Assembly (NCBI GenBank): GCA_949372595.1
Contig: CASIAN010000031.1
Location: 10,672 to 74,671 of the forward strand
Direction: 5' to 3'
Length of the DNA stretch: 64,000 nucleotides
Origin: CPC320 sp002336405
Lineage (GTDB): Bacteria; Pseudomonadota; Alphaproteobacteria; Rhodobacterales; Rhodobacteraceae
Position numbers and translations under genes: made by a program. Positions 27,185 to 37,048 of the stretch are shown one piece after another; the stretch's first letter is position 1, and every line of letters begins with the position of its first letter. The notes under the pieces are model-generated. The model worked only from the letters and a program-made list of their open reading frames with translations. It had not been told where the DNA came from and searched no databases.

Positions 27185-28069
27185 GTGTTTGAGGTCGAAA
27201 AAAACACCGCGTCTGAGTGGTTTTCCGCACTGCGTGATCAAATCATCAGTGCCTTTGTCGGGTTGGAGCAAAGCCATCAGTCTGGTGCGGGGTCGCAAAC
27301 CCCTGCAGGTGTGTTTGAGGTCACTGAGACCCGACGCCGTTCAGAAGATGGGTCCGATGCCGGTGGCGGTGTGATGAGCGTGTTGCGTGATGGCCGACTG
27401 TTTGAGAAGGTTGGGGTCAATGTCTCAACTGTTCACGGGCATTTGGCAGCCTCAGCGCAGGCGGCGATGGCGGCGCGCAAAGAGCTGCCCGGTATGAAAG
27501 ACGATCCGCGGTTTTGGGCCAGTGGCATTTCATTGGTGGCCCATATGCAAAACCCGCATTGTCCTGCGGTTCATATGAATACGCGTATGTTCTGGACCCC
27601 ACATGGATGGTGGTTTGGCGGTGGGTCTGATTTGAACCCCTGCCTTGAATATGACGAGGACACCGCGCATTTTCATGCCACTCAGGCGCGCTTTCTCGCC
27701 CCGCATGGTGCCGAGCTTTATCCGCGCCTCAAAAAATGGGCAGATGACTATTTCTATATTCCGCACCGCAAACGTGCACGCGGTGTCGGGGGTATTTTTA
27801 TGGATGACCACTGCAGCGGAAACTGGGCTGCAGACTTTGCCCTTACCCAGGATATTGGCCGCGCATTTCTGTCGGCTTTTGTGCCGCTGGTTGAAAAACG
27901 GCGGTCTCAGCCCTGGTCGGTCGCGGATAAAGAGGCACAATTACTGCACCGCGGGCTCTATGCAGAATATAATTTGGTCTATGATCGTGGGACTAAGTTT
28001 GGGTTGGCCACGGGTCATGATCCGGACGCGGTATTGATGAGTTTGCCGCCACTTGCAAAGTGGCGCTAA
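27185..28069 (+). CDS. hemF: oxygen-dependent coproporphyrinogen III oxidase
   Basis: A 294-residue HemF, which oxidatively decarboxylates coproporphyrinogen III to protoporphyrinogen IX using O2. Conserved stretches include GGGVMSVLRDGRLFEKVGVN, NPHCPAVHMNTRMFW, WWFGGGSDLNPC, the KKWADDYFYIPHRKRARGVG block and LYAEYNLVYDRGTKFGL. Start is the GTG at 27185 behind AAGGAG. hemE and hemC occur later in the window but are not linked to it. Confidence 0.96.
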   Translation: MFEVEKNTASEWFSALRDQIISAFVGLEQSHQSGAGSQTPAGVFEVTETRRRSEDGSDAGGGVMSVLRDGRLFEKVGVNVSTVHGHLAASAQAAMAARKELPGMKDDPRFWASGISLVAHMQNPHCPAVHMNTRMFWTPHGWWFGGGSDLNPCLEYDEDTAHFHATQARFLAPHGAELYPRLKKWADDYFYIPHRKRARGVGGIFMDDHCSGNWAADFALTQDIGRAFLSAFVPLVEKRRSQPWSVADKEAQLLHRGLYAEYNLVYDRGTKFGLATGHDPDAVLMSLPPLAKWR

Positions 28070-28222
28070 AGCCAAGCAGGGTGGCAATTGTCTGTCGGCA
28101 TCCGCATCCTGCGCGTTGGCGTAAGTTTTATTGTGTGTGTTGGCAGTAGACAAGCTGGCAAAGTTCGCGCAGTCTGTACCCGACTATTTTGACACCATAC
28201 TTTAAATGAAGGGAACAGGATA

Positions 28223-29710
28223 ATGCCACAACGTTTTACGGCCCGCGCTTTGACACCCGTCTTGGCTTTGATTGCTACTGTGAGCACAGCTTCGGCTGCT
28301 GAGACTGATATCACGATTGGAATGCAGCTTGAGCCGCCGCATCTTGACCCGACCAGCGCAGCTGCGGGCGCGATCGATAACGTTGTCTATTCAAACATTT
28401 TTGAAGGGTTGACGCGGTTCATGGGCGATGGATCAGTGGTGCCTGGTCTGGCAAAAAGCTGGGATATTTCAGACGATGGCCTGAGTTATACGTTTCATCT
28501 GCAAGGTGATGTCCGGTTTCATGACGGGTCGGCAATGGATGCAGCTGACGTGAAATTTTCCCTCGACCGGGCCCGGGCGGAAGACAGCACCAACGCCCAA
28601 AAAGCGCTGTTTACAGGTATCGCTGACGTCGCGGTGATCGATCCGTTGACGGTGGTGCTGACGCTTGAGGCCCCGAATGGCAACCTGTTGTTCAATCTGG
28701 CGTGGGGGGATGCGGTCATCGTCGCCTCTGAGACGATCGAGACGATAAAATCCAACCCGGTTGGCACCGGCGCGTTTCGGTTTGTGAAATGGGTACAGGG
28801 CGACAGGATCGATCTTGTGCGCAATGGGGATTATTGGGGCACCGCTCCGGCGCTTGAGGGCGCGACCTTCAAGTTTATTTCTGATCCAACGGCGGCCTTT
28901 GCGGCGATGATGGCTGAAGACATCGACGCATTCCAGACTTTTCCGGCGCCGGAGAATCTGCCGCAGTTTGATGCCGACCCTCGTTTCAAGTTATTGATCG
29001 GATCGACTGAGGGTGAAACCATCTTGTCTACGAACAATAAAATGCCGCCGTTTGACAACAAGCTGGTGCGTCAGGCCCTGGCCCATGCGATTGACCGTCA
29101 GGCGATCATTGATGGTGCAATGTTCGGCTATGGCACCCCGATCGGCAGCCATTTTGCCCCGCATAACCCGGCCTATATCGATTTGACCGGAAATTCCGTC
29201 TATGATCCGGCCAAAGCCAAGGCGCTGCTGGCTGAGGCGGGTTTTGCCGACGGCTTTACCACCACATTGAAGCTGCCGCCGCCCTCATATGCGCGGCGTG
29301 GCGGTGAAATTATTGCTGCCCAATTGCGCGCGGTGGGCATCAACGCCGAGATTTCAAACCTCGAATGGGCGCAATGGCTTGAACAGGTGTTTCGAGGCAA
29401 GGATTATGGCCTGACGATTGTCAGCCACACCGAACCGATGGATATCGGCATCTATGCACGGCCAGAGTATTATTTTCAGTACGACAATCCCGCCTTTCAG
29501 GATTTAATGACCCGGCTAACCGCGACAGCAGATCCCGATCAACGCCGGGCGATGTTGCAAGAGGCGCAGACTGTGATTTCGACAGATTACGTCAACGGCT
29601 ATCTGTTCCAGTTGGCGGCGACCAGTGTGGCCAAGACGGGCGTGCAGGGCATGTGGCTCAATGCACCGACGCAGGCAATCGATCTGACCGGAATAAGTTG
29701 GGCCGATTGA
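28223..29710 (+). CDS. ABC transporter family-5 substrate-binding protein (dipeptide/oligopeptide type)
   Basis: A 495-residue periplasmic binding protein. The signal peptide ends about ATVSTASAAET. The family-5 pattern follows: VVYSNIFEGLTRF, LAKSWDISDDGLSYTFHLQ, VRFHDGSAMDAADVKFSLDR. It begins an operon with two permeases and a dual ATPase. Ligand class (peptides or similar) is inferred from family and from the peptidase at the operon end. Confidence 0.92.
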   Translation: MPQRFTARALTPVLALIATVSTASAAETDITIGMQLEPPHLDPTSAAAGAIDNVVYSNIFEGLTRFMGDGSVVPGLAKSWDISDDGLSYTFHLQGDVRFHDGSAMDAADVKFSLDRARAEDSTNAQKALFTGIADVAVIDPLTVVLTLEAPNGNLLFNLAWGDAVIVASETIETIKSNPVGTGAFRFVKWVQGDRIDLVRNGDYWGTAPALEGATFKFISDPTAAFAAMMAEDIDAFQTFPAPENLPQFDADPRFKLLIGSTEGETILSTNNKMPPFDNKLVRQALAHAIDRQAIIDGAMFGYGTPIGSHFAPHNPAYIDLTGNSVYDPAKAKALLAEAGFADGFTTTLKLPPPSYARRGGEIIAAQLRAVGINAEISNLEWAQWLEQVFRGKDYGLTIVSHTEPMDIGIYARPEYYFQYDNPAFQDLMTRLTATADPDQRRAMLQEAQTVISTDYVNGYLFQLAATSVAKTGVQGMWLNAPTQAIDLTGISWAD

Positions 29711-29730
29711 GCCCACAGTCCGCCGCCTTG

Positions 29731-29747
29731 GGCTGTATGGCACAGCC
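29731..29747 (+). promoter_or_regulatory. intra-operon stem-loop
   Basis: Six-base perfect stem (GGCTGT with ACAGCC) and a five-base loop lie between the binding-protein stop and the first permease. There is no T tract. Such hairpins after the binding-protein gene often protect the upstream message or reduce read-through, giving more binding protein than channel; that role is inference here. Confidence 0.45.
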
Positions 29748-29770
29748 TGGGTGGATAGACCGGGCAGACG

Positions 29771-30718
29771 ATGCTGCGCTATAGTCTGAAACGCCTATTA
29801 TCCCTCGGGATCAGTCTGGTGGTGGCTTCACTGGTTATTTTTGCCGTGATCGAAGTGGCCCCCGGTGATCCGGCTCGCTTTATGTTGGGGATCAATGCCC
29901 AGCCGGACACGGTGGCGGCGCTGCGGGCTGAGCTGGGTCTCGACGTGCCGAAAGTCCAGCGATATCTGGCTTGGGTCGGTGGCATGCTGTCGGGAGATTT
30001 TGGCATCTCTTATACCTACCGCGTGCCGGTCGGGCAAATGATTGCCGATCGCATGTGGGTGTCATTGCCGCTGGCGCTGATGGCGCTGACGCTGTCGACG
30101 GTGATTGCGTTGCCGGTTGGGCTCTATGCCGCCAACCGTCGTGGCGGACGGGGGGATATGGCGGTGATGGGGTTGACCCAGCTGGGCATTGCCGTGCCAA
30201 ACTTCTGGTTTGCGATGATTTTGGTGGTGATTTTTGCCATCAACCTGCGCTGGTTTTCTGCTGGCGGGTTCCCGGGTTGGGATGCGGGGCTGTTGGTCGG
30301 GCTCAAGGCCTTGACCCTGCCGGCGGTGGCCTTGGCTCTGCCGCAGGCGGCGATCCTGTCGCGGGTGATGCGCAGCGCGCTGATTGATATCTTGAGTGAG
30401 GATTTTATGCGCACTGCGCGTGCCAAAGGGCTTACGCGTCAGCAAGCGTTGTGGCGCCACGGGCTGCGCAATGCACTGATCCCGGTTCTGACTATCATGG
30501 GGCTGCAGTTTTCGTTTCTGTTGGCGGGTGCCATTATCATCGAACAGGTGTTCTTTCTGCCGGGACTGGGGCGGCTGGTGTTTCAGTCGATTAGCCAGCG
30601 TGACTTGATCGTGGTTGAAAGCGTTGTGATGCTGCTGGTGTTTGCGGTGATCGTGGTTAATTTTGCCGTCGATCTTGCCTATGTAGCGGTTGATCCTCGC
30701 CTCAGGACCCAGCTGTGA
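29771..30718 (+). CDS. peptide ABC transporter permease, DppB type
   Basis: A 315-residue inner-membrane permease. The N-terminus MLRYSLKRLLSLGISLVVAS and the segment APGDPARFMLG are typical of DppB/OppB. The EAA loop reads RTARAKGLTRQQALWRHGLRNA, which docks on the ATPase, and the C-terminal DLAYVAVDPRLR is a family signature. Starts 60 bases after the binding protein and overlaps the next permease by four bases (GTGA). Confidence 0.93.
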   Translation: MLRYSLKRLLSLGISLVVASLVIFAVIEVAPGDPARFMLGINAQPDTVAALRAELGLDVPKVQRYLAWVGGMLSGDFGISYTYRVPVGQMIADRMWVSLPLALMALTLSTVIALPVGLYAANRRGGRGDMAVMGLTQLGIAVPNFWFAMILVVIFAINLRWFSAGGFPGWDAGLLVGLKALTLPAVALALPQAAILSRVMRSALIDILSEDFMRTARAKGLTRQQALWRHGLRNALIPVLTIMGLQFSFLLAGAIIIEQVFFLPGLGRLVFQSISQRDLIVVESVVMLLVFAVIVVNFAVDLAYVAVDPRLRTQL

Positions 30719-31536
30719 GGGGGTCTTATACCTTGATACTTGGCGCGGCGATGACGCTGTGTTTTGCCGCCGCCGCGCTGGTGTCTTTTATCTGGGTGCC
30801 GTTCGATGTGACGCTTGTGGATATCCCGAATAAACTGCAGCGCCCAACTGGGCAACACTGGCTTGGAACTGATCATTTCGGACGCGACTTGTTGTCGATG
30901 ATTATGGTTGGTGCGCGCACCTCTATTGCGGTGGCGTTGATTGCGGTCGGTATCGGTATTCTCATCGGAGTGCCGTTGGGTCTGCTTGCGGCGGCGCGCA
31001 AAGGAAGTTGGCTGGATGAGATGATTATGCGGGCCAACGACCTGATCTTTGCCTTTCCGTCTTTGGTGATTGCCATATTAATTACCGCAATTTTTGGGGC
31101 AGGTGCGGTCAACGCCATTATTGCAATTGGCATTTTCAACATTCCGGTGTTTGCTCGGGTCACCCGTGGAGGCGCCCTGAGCCTTTGGGAGCGTGAATTT
31201 ATTCTGTCAGCGCGGGTGGCGGGCAAGTCGGGGCTGCTTATCTCGGTCGAACATATTTTGCCAAATTTGGCGAACTTGCTGATCGTGCAGGGAACGATCC
31301 AATTTAGTCTTGGTATTCTAGCCGAAGCAGGGTTGAGTTATGTTGGGCTGGGTGCGCAGCCGCCGCTGCCCTCTTGGGGGCGCATGTTGGCAGATGCCCA
31401 GACCATGGTCTCTTTTGCACCACATCTGGCCTTGGTGCCTGGCGGGGCGATCATTCTCACTGTGCTTGGGCTTAATATGATGGGGGATGGGTTGCGTGAC
31501 CGGCTGGATCCAAAACTGCGGGGGCGGCCGGTATGA
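30715..31536 (+). CDS. peptide ABC transporter permease, DppC type
   Basis: A 273-residue permease with the DppC landmark HWLGTDHFGRDLLSMIMVGAR after the first helix and the EAA-type loop ILSARVAGKSGLLISVEHIL. The C-terminal segment LGLNMMGDGLRDRLDPKLRG closes the family pattern. The start is a GTG inside the stop of the previous permease. It overlaps the ATPase gene by four bases. Confidence 0.93.
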   Translation: MRGSYTLILGAAMTLCFAAAALVSFIWVPFDVTLVDIPNKLQRPTGQHWLGTDHFGRDLLSMIMVGARTSIAVALIAVGIGILIGVPLGLLAAARKGSWLDEMIMRANDLIFAFPSLVIAILITAIFGAGAVNAIIAIGIFNIPVFARVTRGGALSLWEREFILSARVAGKSGLLISVEHILPNLANLLIVQGTIQFSLGILAEAGLSYVGLGAQPPLPSWGRMLADAQTMVSFAPHLALVPGGAIILTVLGLNMMGDGLRDRLDPKLRGRPV

Positions 31537-33146
31537 GCGATGACAGCGCCTTGGATGTGATGGGTTTGTCTCTGTCTTTGGGACGTTTGGAAATTTTAGA
31601 CGCTGTTAGCCTGTCGCTGCGGGCGGGTGAAATTGTTGCCATCACCGGCGAAAGCGGGTCGGGTAAATCGATGACTGCCCTTGCAATCATGGGGTTGCTG
31701 CCGGCGGGCATGCGACCCTCTGGGCAGATTCAGCTTGATGGTCGCGATATGCTGAGCTTGTCAGAGCGTGAGATGTGCCGTCTGCGCGGAAACGATATCG
31801 GGATGATTTTTCAAGAGCCAATGACCGCGCTGAACCCGTTGAAAACCATCGGGGATCAAGTGCTTGAGACAATTTTGATCCACACAGAATCGTCAAAGGC
31901 TGCGGCGCGTTTGCGGGCTGCCGAAGTGCTCATGCGGGTTGGCTTGCCCCCGGAGAAATATTCATTATCACGCTATCCTCATCAATTGTCAGGCGGTCAG
32001 CGGCAACGCGTGGTGATTGCAATGGCCATTGTTCTGCGTCCAAAATTTCTGATTGCTGACGAGCCGACGACGGCTCTGGATGTCACCACACAGGCACAGA
32101 TACTGGCGCTTTTGAAAGATCTGGTGCGTCAAGAAGGCATGGGGATGTTGATCATCACGCATGATCTGGCAGTGGTGGGGAATCTGGCAGATCACATACT
32201 AATAATGCGTCGTGGCAAGGTTTTGGAACGCGGGCCAACCAAACAGTTGTTTGCTGCGATGTCGCATCCCTATACGCGGATGCTGTTTGAGGCATCCAGC
32301 CATCAGGTTAGTCTGCCACCACCACCGCCTGAGGCTGCGCCCTTGCTGCAGGTGTGCGATGTGACGCGGGCCTATCAACTGCCCCGCAAGGGTATCTTTT
32401 CCGTCGCCCAATCGTTTCGCGCGGTGGATAACGTCAGCTTTACGCTGCGGGCCGGTGAACGGTTGGGTCTGGTCGGGGAGAGCGGTTGTGGAAAGTCGAC
32501 GCTGACGCGGGCGATTTTGGGGCTTGAACCGGTGCAAGCGGGCACGATCACCCTAAACGGTGCGCCGGTATGGGCTGGAGCGCGGCCAAACCGCGTGGTG
32601 CGGCGTAACATTCAGGTGGTGTTCCAAGACCCGTATGGATCGTTTAATCCGCGTCATAAAGTGGCACGGCTGATCACTGAGCCCTATCATTTGCTTGATG
32701 CCCCCTTGTCTGAGCAGGATCGTGAAGCGGCGGTGTCCGAGGCGCTGGTGGCAGTGGGGTTGTCACCCGACGATGGCGGTAAATATCCACATGAATTTTC
32801 AGGGGGGCAGCGTCAGCGTTTGGCGATTGCGCGGGCTTTGATCCTGCGCCCTGAATTGATCGTGTTTGATGAGGCGGTTTCGGCGCTGGATGTTTCGGTC
32901 CGAGCGCAAATTCTGGATTTGATCGTTGATTTGTCGACCCGATTTGCGCTGAGTTATCTGTTCATCAGTCATGATTTATCAGTTGTGCGCAGCATTACTG
33001 ATCGGGTCATGGTGATGCAGGCGGGCGCAATTGTCGAACACGGCCCGACAGATCAGGTGTTGGTGCAACCGCGCCATCCGTATACGCAAAGTCTCTTGGC
33101 GGCCGCGCCCAGATTGCCGCCTTTGCCAAAACGTGTTGCGCAGTAA
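31533..33146 (+). CDS. dual-ATPase subunit of peptide ABC transporter (DppDF fusion type)
   Basis: A 537-residue protein with two ATP-binding cassettes. Walker A sites are GESGSGKSM near residue 37 and GESGCGKSTL near 318; signatures are LSGGQRQRV and FSGGQRQRL; Walker B sites are LIADEPTTALD and IVFDEAVSALD. The second Walker B ends in Glu followed by Ala instead of the usual Pro, still with the catalytic acid. It completes the binding protein-permease-permease importer and is 144 bases upstream of the SDR gene. Confidence 0.94.
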   Translation: MSDDSALDVMGLSLSLGRLEILDAVSLSLRAGEIVAITGESGSGKSMTALAIMGLLPAGMRPSGQIQLDGRDMLSLSEREMCRLRGNDIGMIFQEPMTALNPLKTIGDQVLETILIHTESSKAAARLRAAEVLMRVGLPPEKYSLSRYPHQLSGGQRQRVVIAMAIVLRPKFLIADEPTTALDVTTQAQILALLKDLVRQEGMGMLIITHDLAVVGNLADHILIMRRGKVLERGPTKQLFAAMSHPYTRMLFEASSHQVSLPPPPPEAAPLLQVCDVTRAYQLPRKGIFSVAQSFRAVDNVSFTLRAGERLGLVGESGCGKSTLTRAILGLEPVQAGTITLNGAPVWAGARPNRVVRRNIQVVFQDPYGSFNPRHKVARLITEPYHLLDAPLSEQDREAAVSEALVAVGLSPDDGGKYPHEFSGGQRQRLAIARALILRPELIVFDEAVSALDVSVRAQILDLIVDLSTRFALSYLFISHDLSVVRSITDRVMVMQAGAIVEHGPTDQVLVQPRHPYTQSLLAAAPRLPPLPKRVAQ

Positions 33147-33290
33147 AGCGCTGTTACTTGGAGTTATAGCTTGCAAAACATAAATTGAAATTTATCACGG
33201 GTGGCTGCAGTTTGGCGGGCAGTGATGAGGTTTACCTCATCTTGGTGGAGCGTTTTGAGCAGATGTCACAAACATCAACGGGAGAACAAT

Positions 33291-34037
33291 ATGAGATTAA
33301 TGGGAAAAATAGCGATTGTGACGGGTGCCGCGTCGGGGTTTGGGGCTGGTATTGCGCAAAAGTTTATCGCTGAAGGCGCGCAGGTGATGTTGGCAGATTT
33401 AAATGGTGAGGGCGCGCAAGCGCTGGCGGCCGAACTGGGGGATGCAGCAGCGGCCTATCAGCTTAACGTTGCCGATCGTGGGCAGGTCATGGCGTTGGCG
33501 GCCACGGTTGAGGCGCAGTTCGGACCAGTGGATATTGTTGTCAACAACGCCGGTGTCACACATTTACCAACCCCGATGGAGACGGTTAGCGAGGCAGATT
33601 TTGATCGCGTCTTTGCGGTCAATTGTAAATCTATCTATCTGGCATCACAGGTTTTCCTTCCTGCTATGAAGCAGCGCAACAGCGGTGTATTTTTAAACGT
33701 TTCCTCGACGGCCGGGATTTCACCGCGACCGAATCTGAACTGGTATAATGCCTCAAAAGGCTGGGTGAATACTGCAACCGAGACGATGGCGATCGAGCTT
33801 GCGCCGTCTGGCATCCGTGTGAACGCGTTGAATCCGGTGGCAGGGGAAACCCCGCTTTTGAAATCCTTTATGGGGGAGGATACACCCGAAATACGGGCCA
33901 AGTTTTTATCAACCATCCCGCTTGGACGGTTTTCTACCCCCGAAGATATGGCCAATGCGGCGCTCTATCTGTGTTCTGATGAGGCCAGTATGATCACCGG
34001 TGTCTGTCTGCGGGTAGATGGCGGCCGCTGCATCTGA
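33291..34037 (+). CDS. SDR family oxidoreductase
   Basis: A 248-residue classical short-chain dehydrogenase with all expected motifs: cofactor loop TGAASGFGAG near residues 11-20, ADLNGEG for the nucleotide ribose, NNAGV, the catalytic Ser in NVSSTAG, YNASK and the terminal RVDGGRC. An Asp after the second strand suggests NAD(H) preference. Substrate unknown. The ATG at 33291 has a GGGAGA site. Its TGA overlaps the peptidase start by one base, so the two are translationally linked. Confidence 0.92.
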   Translation: MRLMGKIAIVTGAASGFGAGIAQKFIAEGAQVMLADLNGEGAQALAAELGDAAAAYQLNVADRGQVMALAATVEAQFGPVDIVVNNAGVTHLPTPMETVSEADFDRVFAVNCKSIYLASQVFLPAMKQRNSGVFLNVSSTAGISPRPNLNWYNASKGWVNTATETMAIELAPSGIRVNALNPVAGETPLLKSFMGEDTPEIRAKFLSTIPLGRFSTPEDMANAALYLCSDEASMITGVCLRVDGGRCI

Positions 34038-35047
34038 TGATGGTTCCTGGCGCACGCAATCTGATCACGGATGTCGCGGGGCTCACGGTGGGCAACGCGC
34101 AGGACGCAACGCTGAAATCTGGCAGTACGGTTCTGGTGGGGACTACGCCATTTACTGCTTCTTATGCGGTCATGGGCGGAGCGCCAGGCACCCGGGACAC
34201 GGATCTGTTGGAGCCTGACAAATCCGTGCAAGCCGTTGATGCACTTGTTTTGTCGGGGGGCTCTGCGTTTGGTCTGGATGCGGCAAGCGGTGTTGTGGCG
34301 GGGCTGCGTGCCCAGGGGCGTGGTTTTTCGCTGGGTGGGCTGCATGTGCCCCTGGTGCCGACGGCGATCCTGGCCGATCTGCTCAATGGTGGTCAAAAAA
34401 ACTGGGATGATAATCCCTATCCCGATCTGGGGGCTCGGGCGTTTGCCGCCGCGATGGATGATTTTGATCTTGGCAGCGTCGGGGCGGGAACCGGGGCGTT
34501 GACTGGAACGTTGAAAGGCGGTCTGGGGTCGGCGTCGTTGGTGCTGGACAGCGGGGCAACCGTTGGCGCGTTGGTCGCGGTCAACCCGATTGGCAATGTG
34601 ACCACCCCCGAAGCGCGGCATTTTTGGGCCGCTCCGTTTGAGTTGAACCAAGAATTTGGCGGCTTGGGGCCCGATCCGGCGGCTGGCTTGGGATATACGA
34701 TCAGCCCCAAAAAGCCCGCAGCTATGTCGGCGCTGGGCAACACCACAATTGCGATTGTGGCCACCGATGCGACGCTTGACAAAGCGGCTGCCAAACGGCT
34801 TGCGGTGGCGGCACATGACGGGATCGGGCGGGCGATATTGCCTGCGCATATGCCAATGGACGGCGATCTGGTGTTTTCTGCAGCGACTGCACAGCGAAAG
34901 GCGATGGTTGACGATCGTGAAATGGCTTTTTTATGCCACGCTGGGGCGATGTGTCTTTCGCGTGCGATTGCCCGGGCCGTCTATTCGGCAACCCCGGCCG
35001 CCGGCGATATCCTGCCCTGCTGGCGCGATCTCAACCCAGAGCGATGA
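34037..35047 (+). CDS. P1 family peptidase S58 (DmpA/NylC-like)
   Basis: A 336-residue member of the DmpA/NylC family. These N-terminal nucleophile hydrolases are made as precursors that cut themselves before a Thr or Ser, which then serves as the catalytic nucleophile. The likely cleavage site is ALGN followed by TTIAIVATDA (about residue 236), matching the Asn-Thr junction of NylC. Other features are the N-terminal ITDVAGLTVGNA and LSGGSAFGLDAASGV. Known members cleave beta-peptides, D-amino acid amides or nylon oligomers, so ordinary peptides need not be the substrate. It ends the transporter-SDR-peptidase unit. Confidence 0.9.
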   Translation: MMVPGARNLITDVAGLTVGNAQDATLKSGSTVLVGTTPFTASYAVMGGAPGTRDTDLLEPDKSVQAVDALVLSGGSAFGLDAASGVVAGLRAQGRGFSLGGLHVPLVPTAILADLLNGGQKNWDDNPYPDLGARAFAAAMDDFDLGSVGAGTGALTGTLKGGLGSASLVLDSGATVGALVAVNPIGNVTTPEARHFWAAPFELNQEFGGLGPDPAAGLGYTISPKKPAAMSALGNTTIAIVATDATLDKAAAKRLAVAAHDGIGRAILPAHMPMDGDLVFSAATAQRKAMVDDREMAFLCHAGAMCLSRAIARAVYSATPAAGDILPCWRDLNPER

Positions 35048-35085
35048 TTTGAATGATACGGGCGGGAGAGGGACCCAGAGCCCAA

Positions 35086-36963
35086 CTAACCACGTTCGTT
35101 GAAAAAGGCGTAAATTGTTTCAGCAAGCGCGCTTGAAATACCGTCAACTGCTTTGAGGTCGACAAGATTGGCGCGGCTGACCGCCTTGGCAGAGCCAAAA
35201 TGTGACAGCAGCGCTTTTTTGCGTCCGCCCCCGACGCCCGGCACCTCGTCAAGCGGGGTGGCGGTGATGGTTTTGGCGCGTTTAGCCCGATGGGTGCCGA
35301 TGGCAAACCGATGCGCCTCGTCGCGCAGCCGCTGAATGAAATACAACACCGGATCATTGTGGCGCAGGGCAAATGGGCGCTGCCCGATACGGTGAAACTC
35401 TTCCTTGCCATGATCGCGATCAACGCCTTTTGCGACGCCGACCATCGGCAGATCGTCGATGCCAAAGCCGTCCATGATTTCGGCCACGGCACTGACATGA
35501 CCAGCGCCGCCATCGATCAAAAGCAGATCGGGCCACAATGCTTTGTCACGGTCTGGGTCGTCTTTTAACAATCGTTTAAAGCGCCGGCTCAAAACTTCTT
35601 TCATCATGCCAAAGTCATCACCGGGTGTCAGGTCGTCGCCCTTGATATTGAATTTGCGGTACTGATTTTTCAAAAACCCCTCGGGTCCGGCGACGATCAT
35701 ACCGCCCACGGCATGGCTGCCTTGGATATGGCTATTGTCATAGACTTCGATGCGCTGCGGTGGGGCATCCATTGCAAAAGCCTCGGCCAGCCCTTTGAGC
35801 AACTTGCCCTGACTGGCGGTTTCAGCCTGCTTGCGCGCCAGACTTTCGCGGGCGTTGCGCAATGCGCCGTCGACCAGTTCTGCCTTTTCACCGCGTTGGG
35901 GGACGATGATCTCAACTCTGCGGCCAAGCTTGCCTGTCAGGGCCTCGGTCATCAGGTCAGCGTTCTCAATCTGGTGCGATAACAGCAGCATCCGCGGGGG
36001 GTCTTTGCTGTCATAGAACTGGCCGATGAAGGCCTCAAGAACTTCGGCTTCTTCTACATCGGGCCCGACTCGCGGAAAGAAATCCTGATTGCCCCAGTTT
36101 TGGTTGGCACGGATGAAAAAAACTTGGACACAGGCCTGACCTCCTGCGAGATGCAGGGCTATCACATCAGCTTCGATGACACCGCGCGGGTTAATGCCCT
36201 GCGCGCTTTGAACCTGTGTCAACGCCCGAATACGATCTCTGAGGGCGGCGGCGCGTTCAAATTCCATCTGTTCGGCCGCCGCCTGCATCTGGGTGGCAAG
36301 CAGTTCTTGGATTTCAGTTGAGCGACCTGACAGAAACCGCTCGGCATCTGCGACGGTGGCAGCATAATCGACGGCGCTGATTTTATCGACACAAGGGGCT
36401 GAACAGCGTTTGATTTGGTATAGCAGACAGGGACGGCTGCGACTGTCGAACATTGCGTCTGAACAGTCGCGCAGCAGGAATACCCGCTGCAATTGTGTCA
36501 GGGTGCGGTTTACCGCACCGGCGCTGGCAAACGGGCCGTAATAAGTGCCTTTGGCTCTTTTCGCGCCTCGGTGTTTGCTGATTTGTGGAAAAGTGTGTTC
36601 AGATCCTACCAATATATTTGGGAAACTTTTGTCATCCCGTAAAAGTACATTATAGCGTGGTTTGAGTTGTTTGATGAGGTTTTGCTCAAGCAGTAGCGCC
36701 TCGGTCTCGGTGCGTGTGGTTAGAAACATCATCCGCGCTGTTTCTGATATCATCCTGTCGATGCGGCCCGAATGACCCGTTGGCCGCGTGTAATTGGTGA
36801 CCCGCATTTTTAAATTGCGCGCTTTGCCAACATACAGCACCCGCGCTTGGGCATCCAGCATGCGGTAGACGCCAGGAGAACTGTCCAGCGTTCGGACGTA
36901 GGCCGCGATTACGTCCCTTCCAGTGGGCAGCGGGGGCGATTCTGTTGTGTTTGCTTCAGCCAT
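35086..36963 (-). CDS. uvrC: excinuclease ABC subunit C
   Basis: A 625-residue UvrC, the dual-incision nuclease of nucleotide excision repair. The N-terminal GIY-YIG-type domain reads SSPGVYRML, then VLYVGKARNLKMRV. A Cys-containing segment (CLLYQIKRCSAPC) and a UVR helix for UvrB binding follow. The RNase H-like second nuclease contains IEVYDNSHIQG and LLIDGGAGHVSA, and the HhH pair is at the C-terminus (LDEVPGVGGGRKKALL). Start is the ATG at 36963; an upstream in-frame extension lacks similarity. Convergent with the S58 peptidase gene. Confidence 0.96.
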   Translation of the reverse strand: MAEANTTESPPLPTGRDVIAAYVRTLDSSPGVYRMLDAQARVLYVGKARNLKMRVTNYTRPTGHSGRIDRMISETARMMFLTTRTETEALLLEQNLIKQLKPRYNVLLRDDKSFPNILVGSEHTFPQISKHRGAKRAKGTYYGPFASAGAVNRTLTQLQRVFLLRDCSDAMFDSRSRPCLLYQIKRCSAPCVDKISAVDYAATVADAERFLSGRSTEIQELLATQMQAAAEQMEFERAAALRDRIRALTQVQSAQGINPRGVIEADVIALHLAGGQACVQVFFIRANQNWGNQDFFPRVGPDVEEAEVLEAFIGQFYDSKDPPRMLLLSHQIENADLMTEALTGKLGRRVEIIVPQRGEKAELVDGALRNARESLARKQAETASQGKLLKGLAEAFAMDAPPQRIEVYDNSHIQGSHAVGGMIVAGPEGFLKNQYRKFNIKGDDLTPGDDFGMMKEVLSRRFKRLLKDDPDRDKALWPDLLLIDGGAGHVSAVAEIMDGFGIDDLPMVGVAKGVDRDHGKEEFHRIGQRPFALRHNDPVLYFIQRLRDEAHRFAIGTHRAKRAKTITATPLDEVPGVGGGRKKALLSHFGSAKAVSRANLVDLKAVDGISSALAETIYAFFNERG

Positions 36964-37039
36964 GATTTTATCTAGTGATTCTTGATGGGCGCTGCACTCA
37001 AAATAGTGCGATAGCAAGAAGAAAAATGTCCACGGTTTC

Positions 37040-37048
37040 TGTGGATAA
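37040..37048 (-). promoter_or_regulatory. perfect DnaA-box sequence in AT-rich intergenic region
   Basis: On the minus strand this reads TTATCCACA, the exact consensus DnaA box. It lies in the 300-base gap between uvrC and the SDR gene, which is strikingly AT-rich (37,051-37,210). Only one box was seen, so it does not define an origin; it may be a chance match or a DnaA-regulated promoter site for uvrC. Confidence 0.3.
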
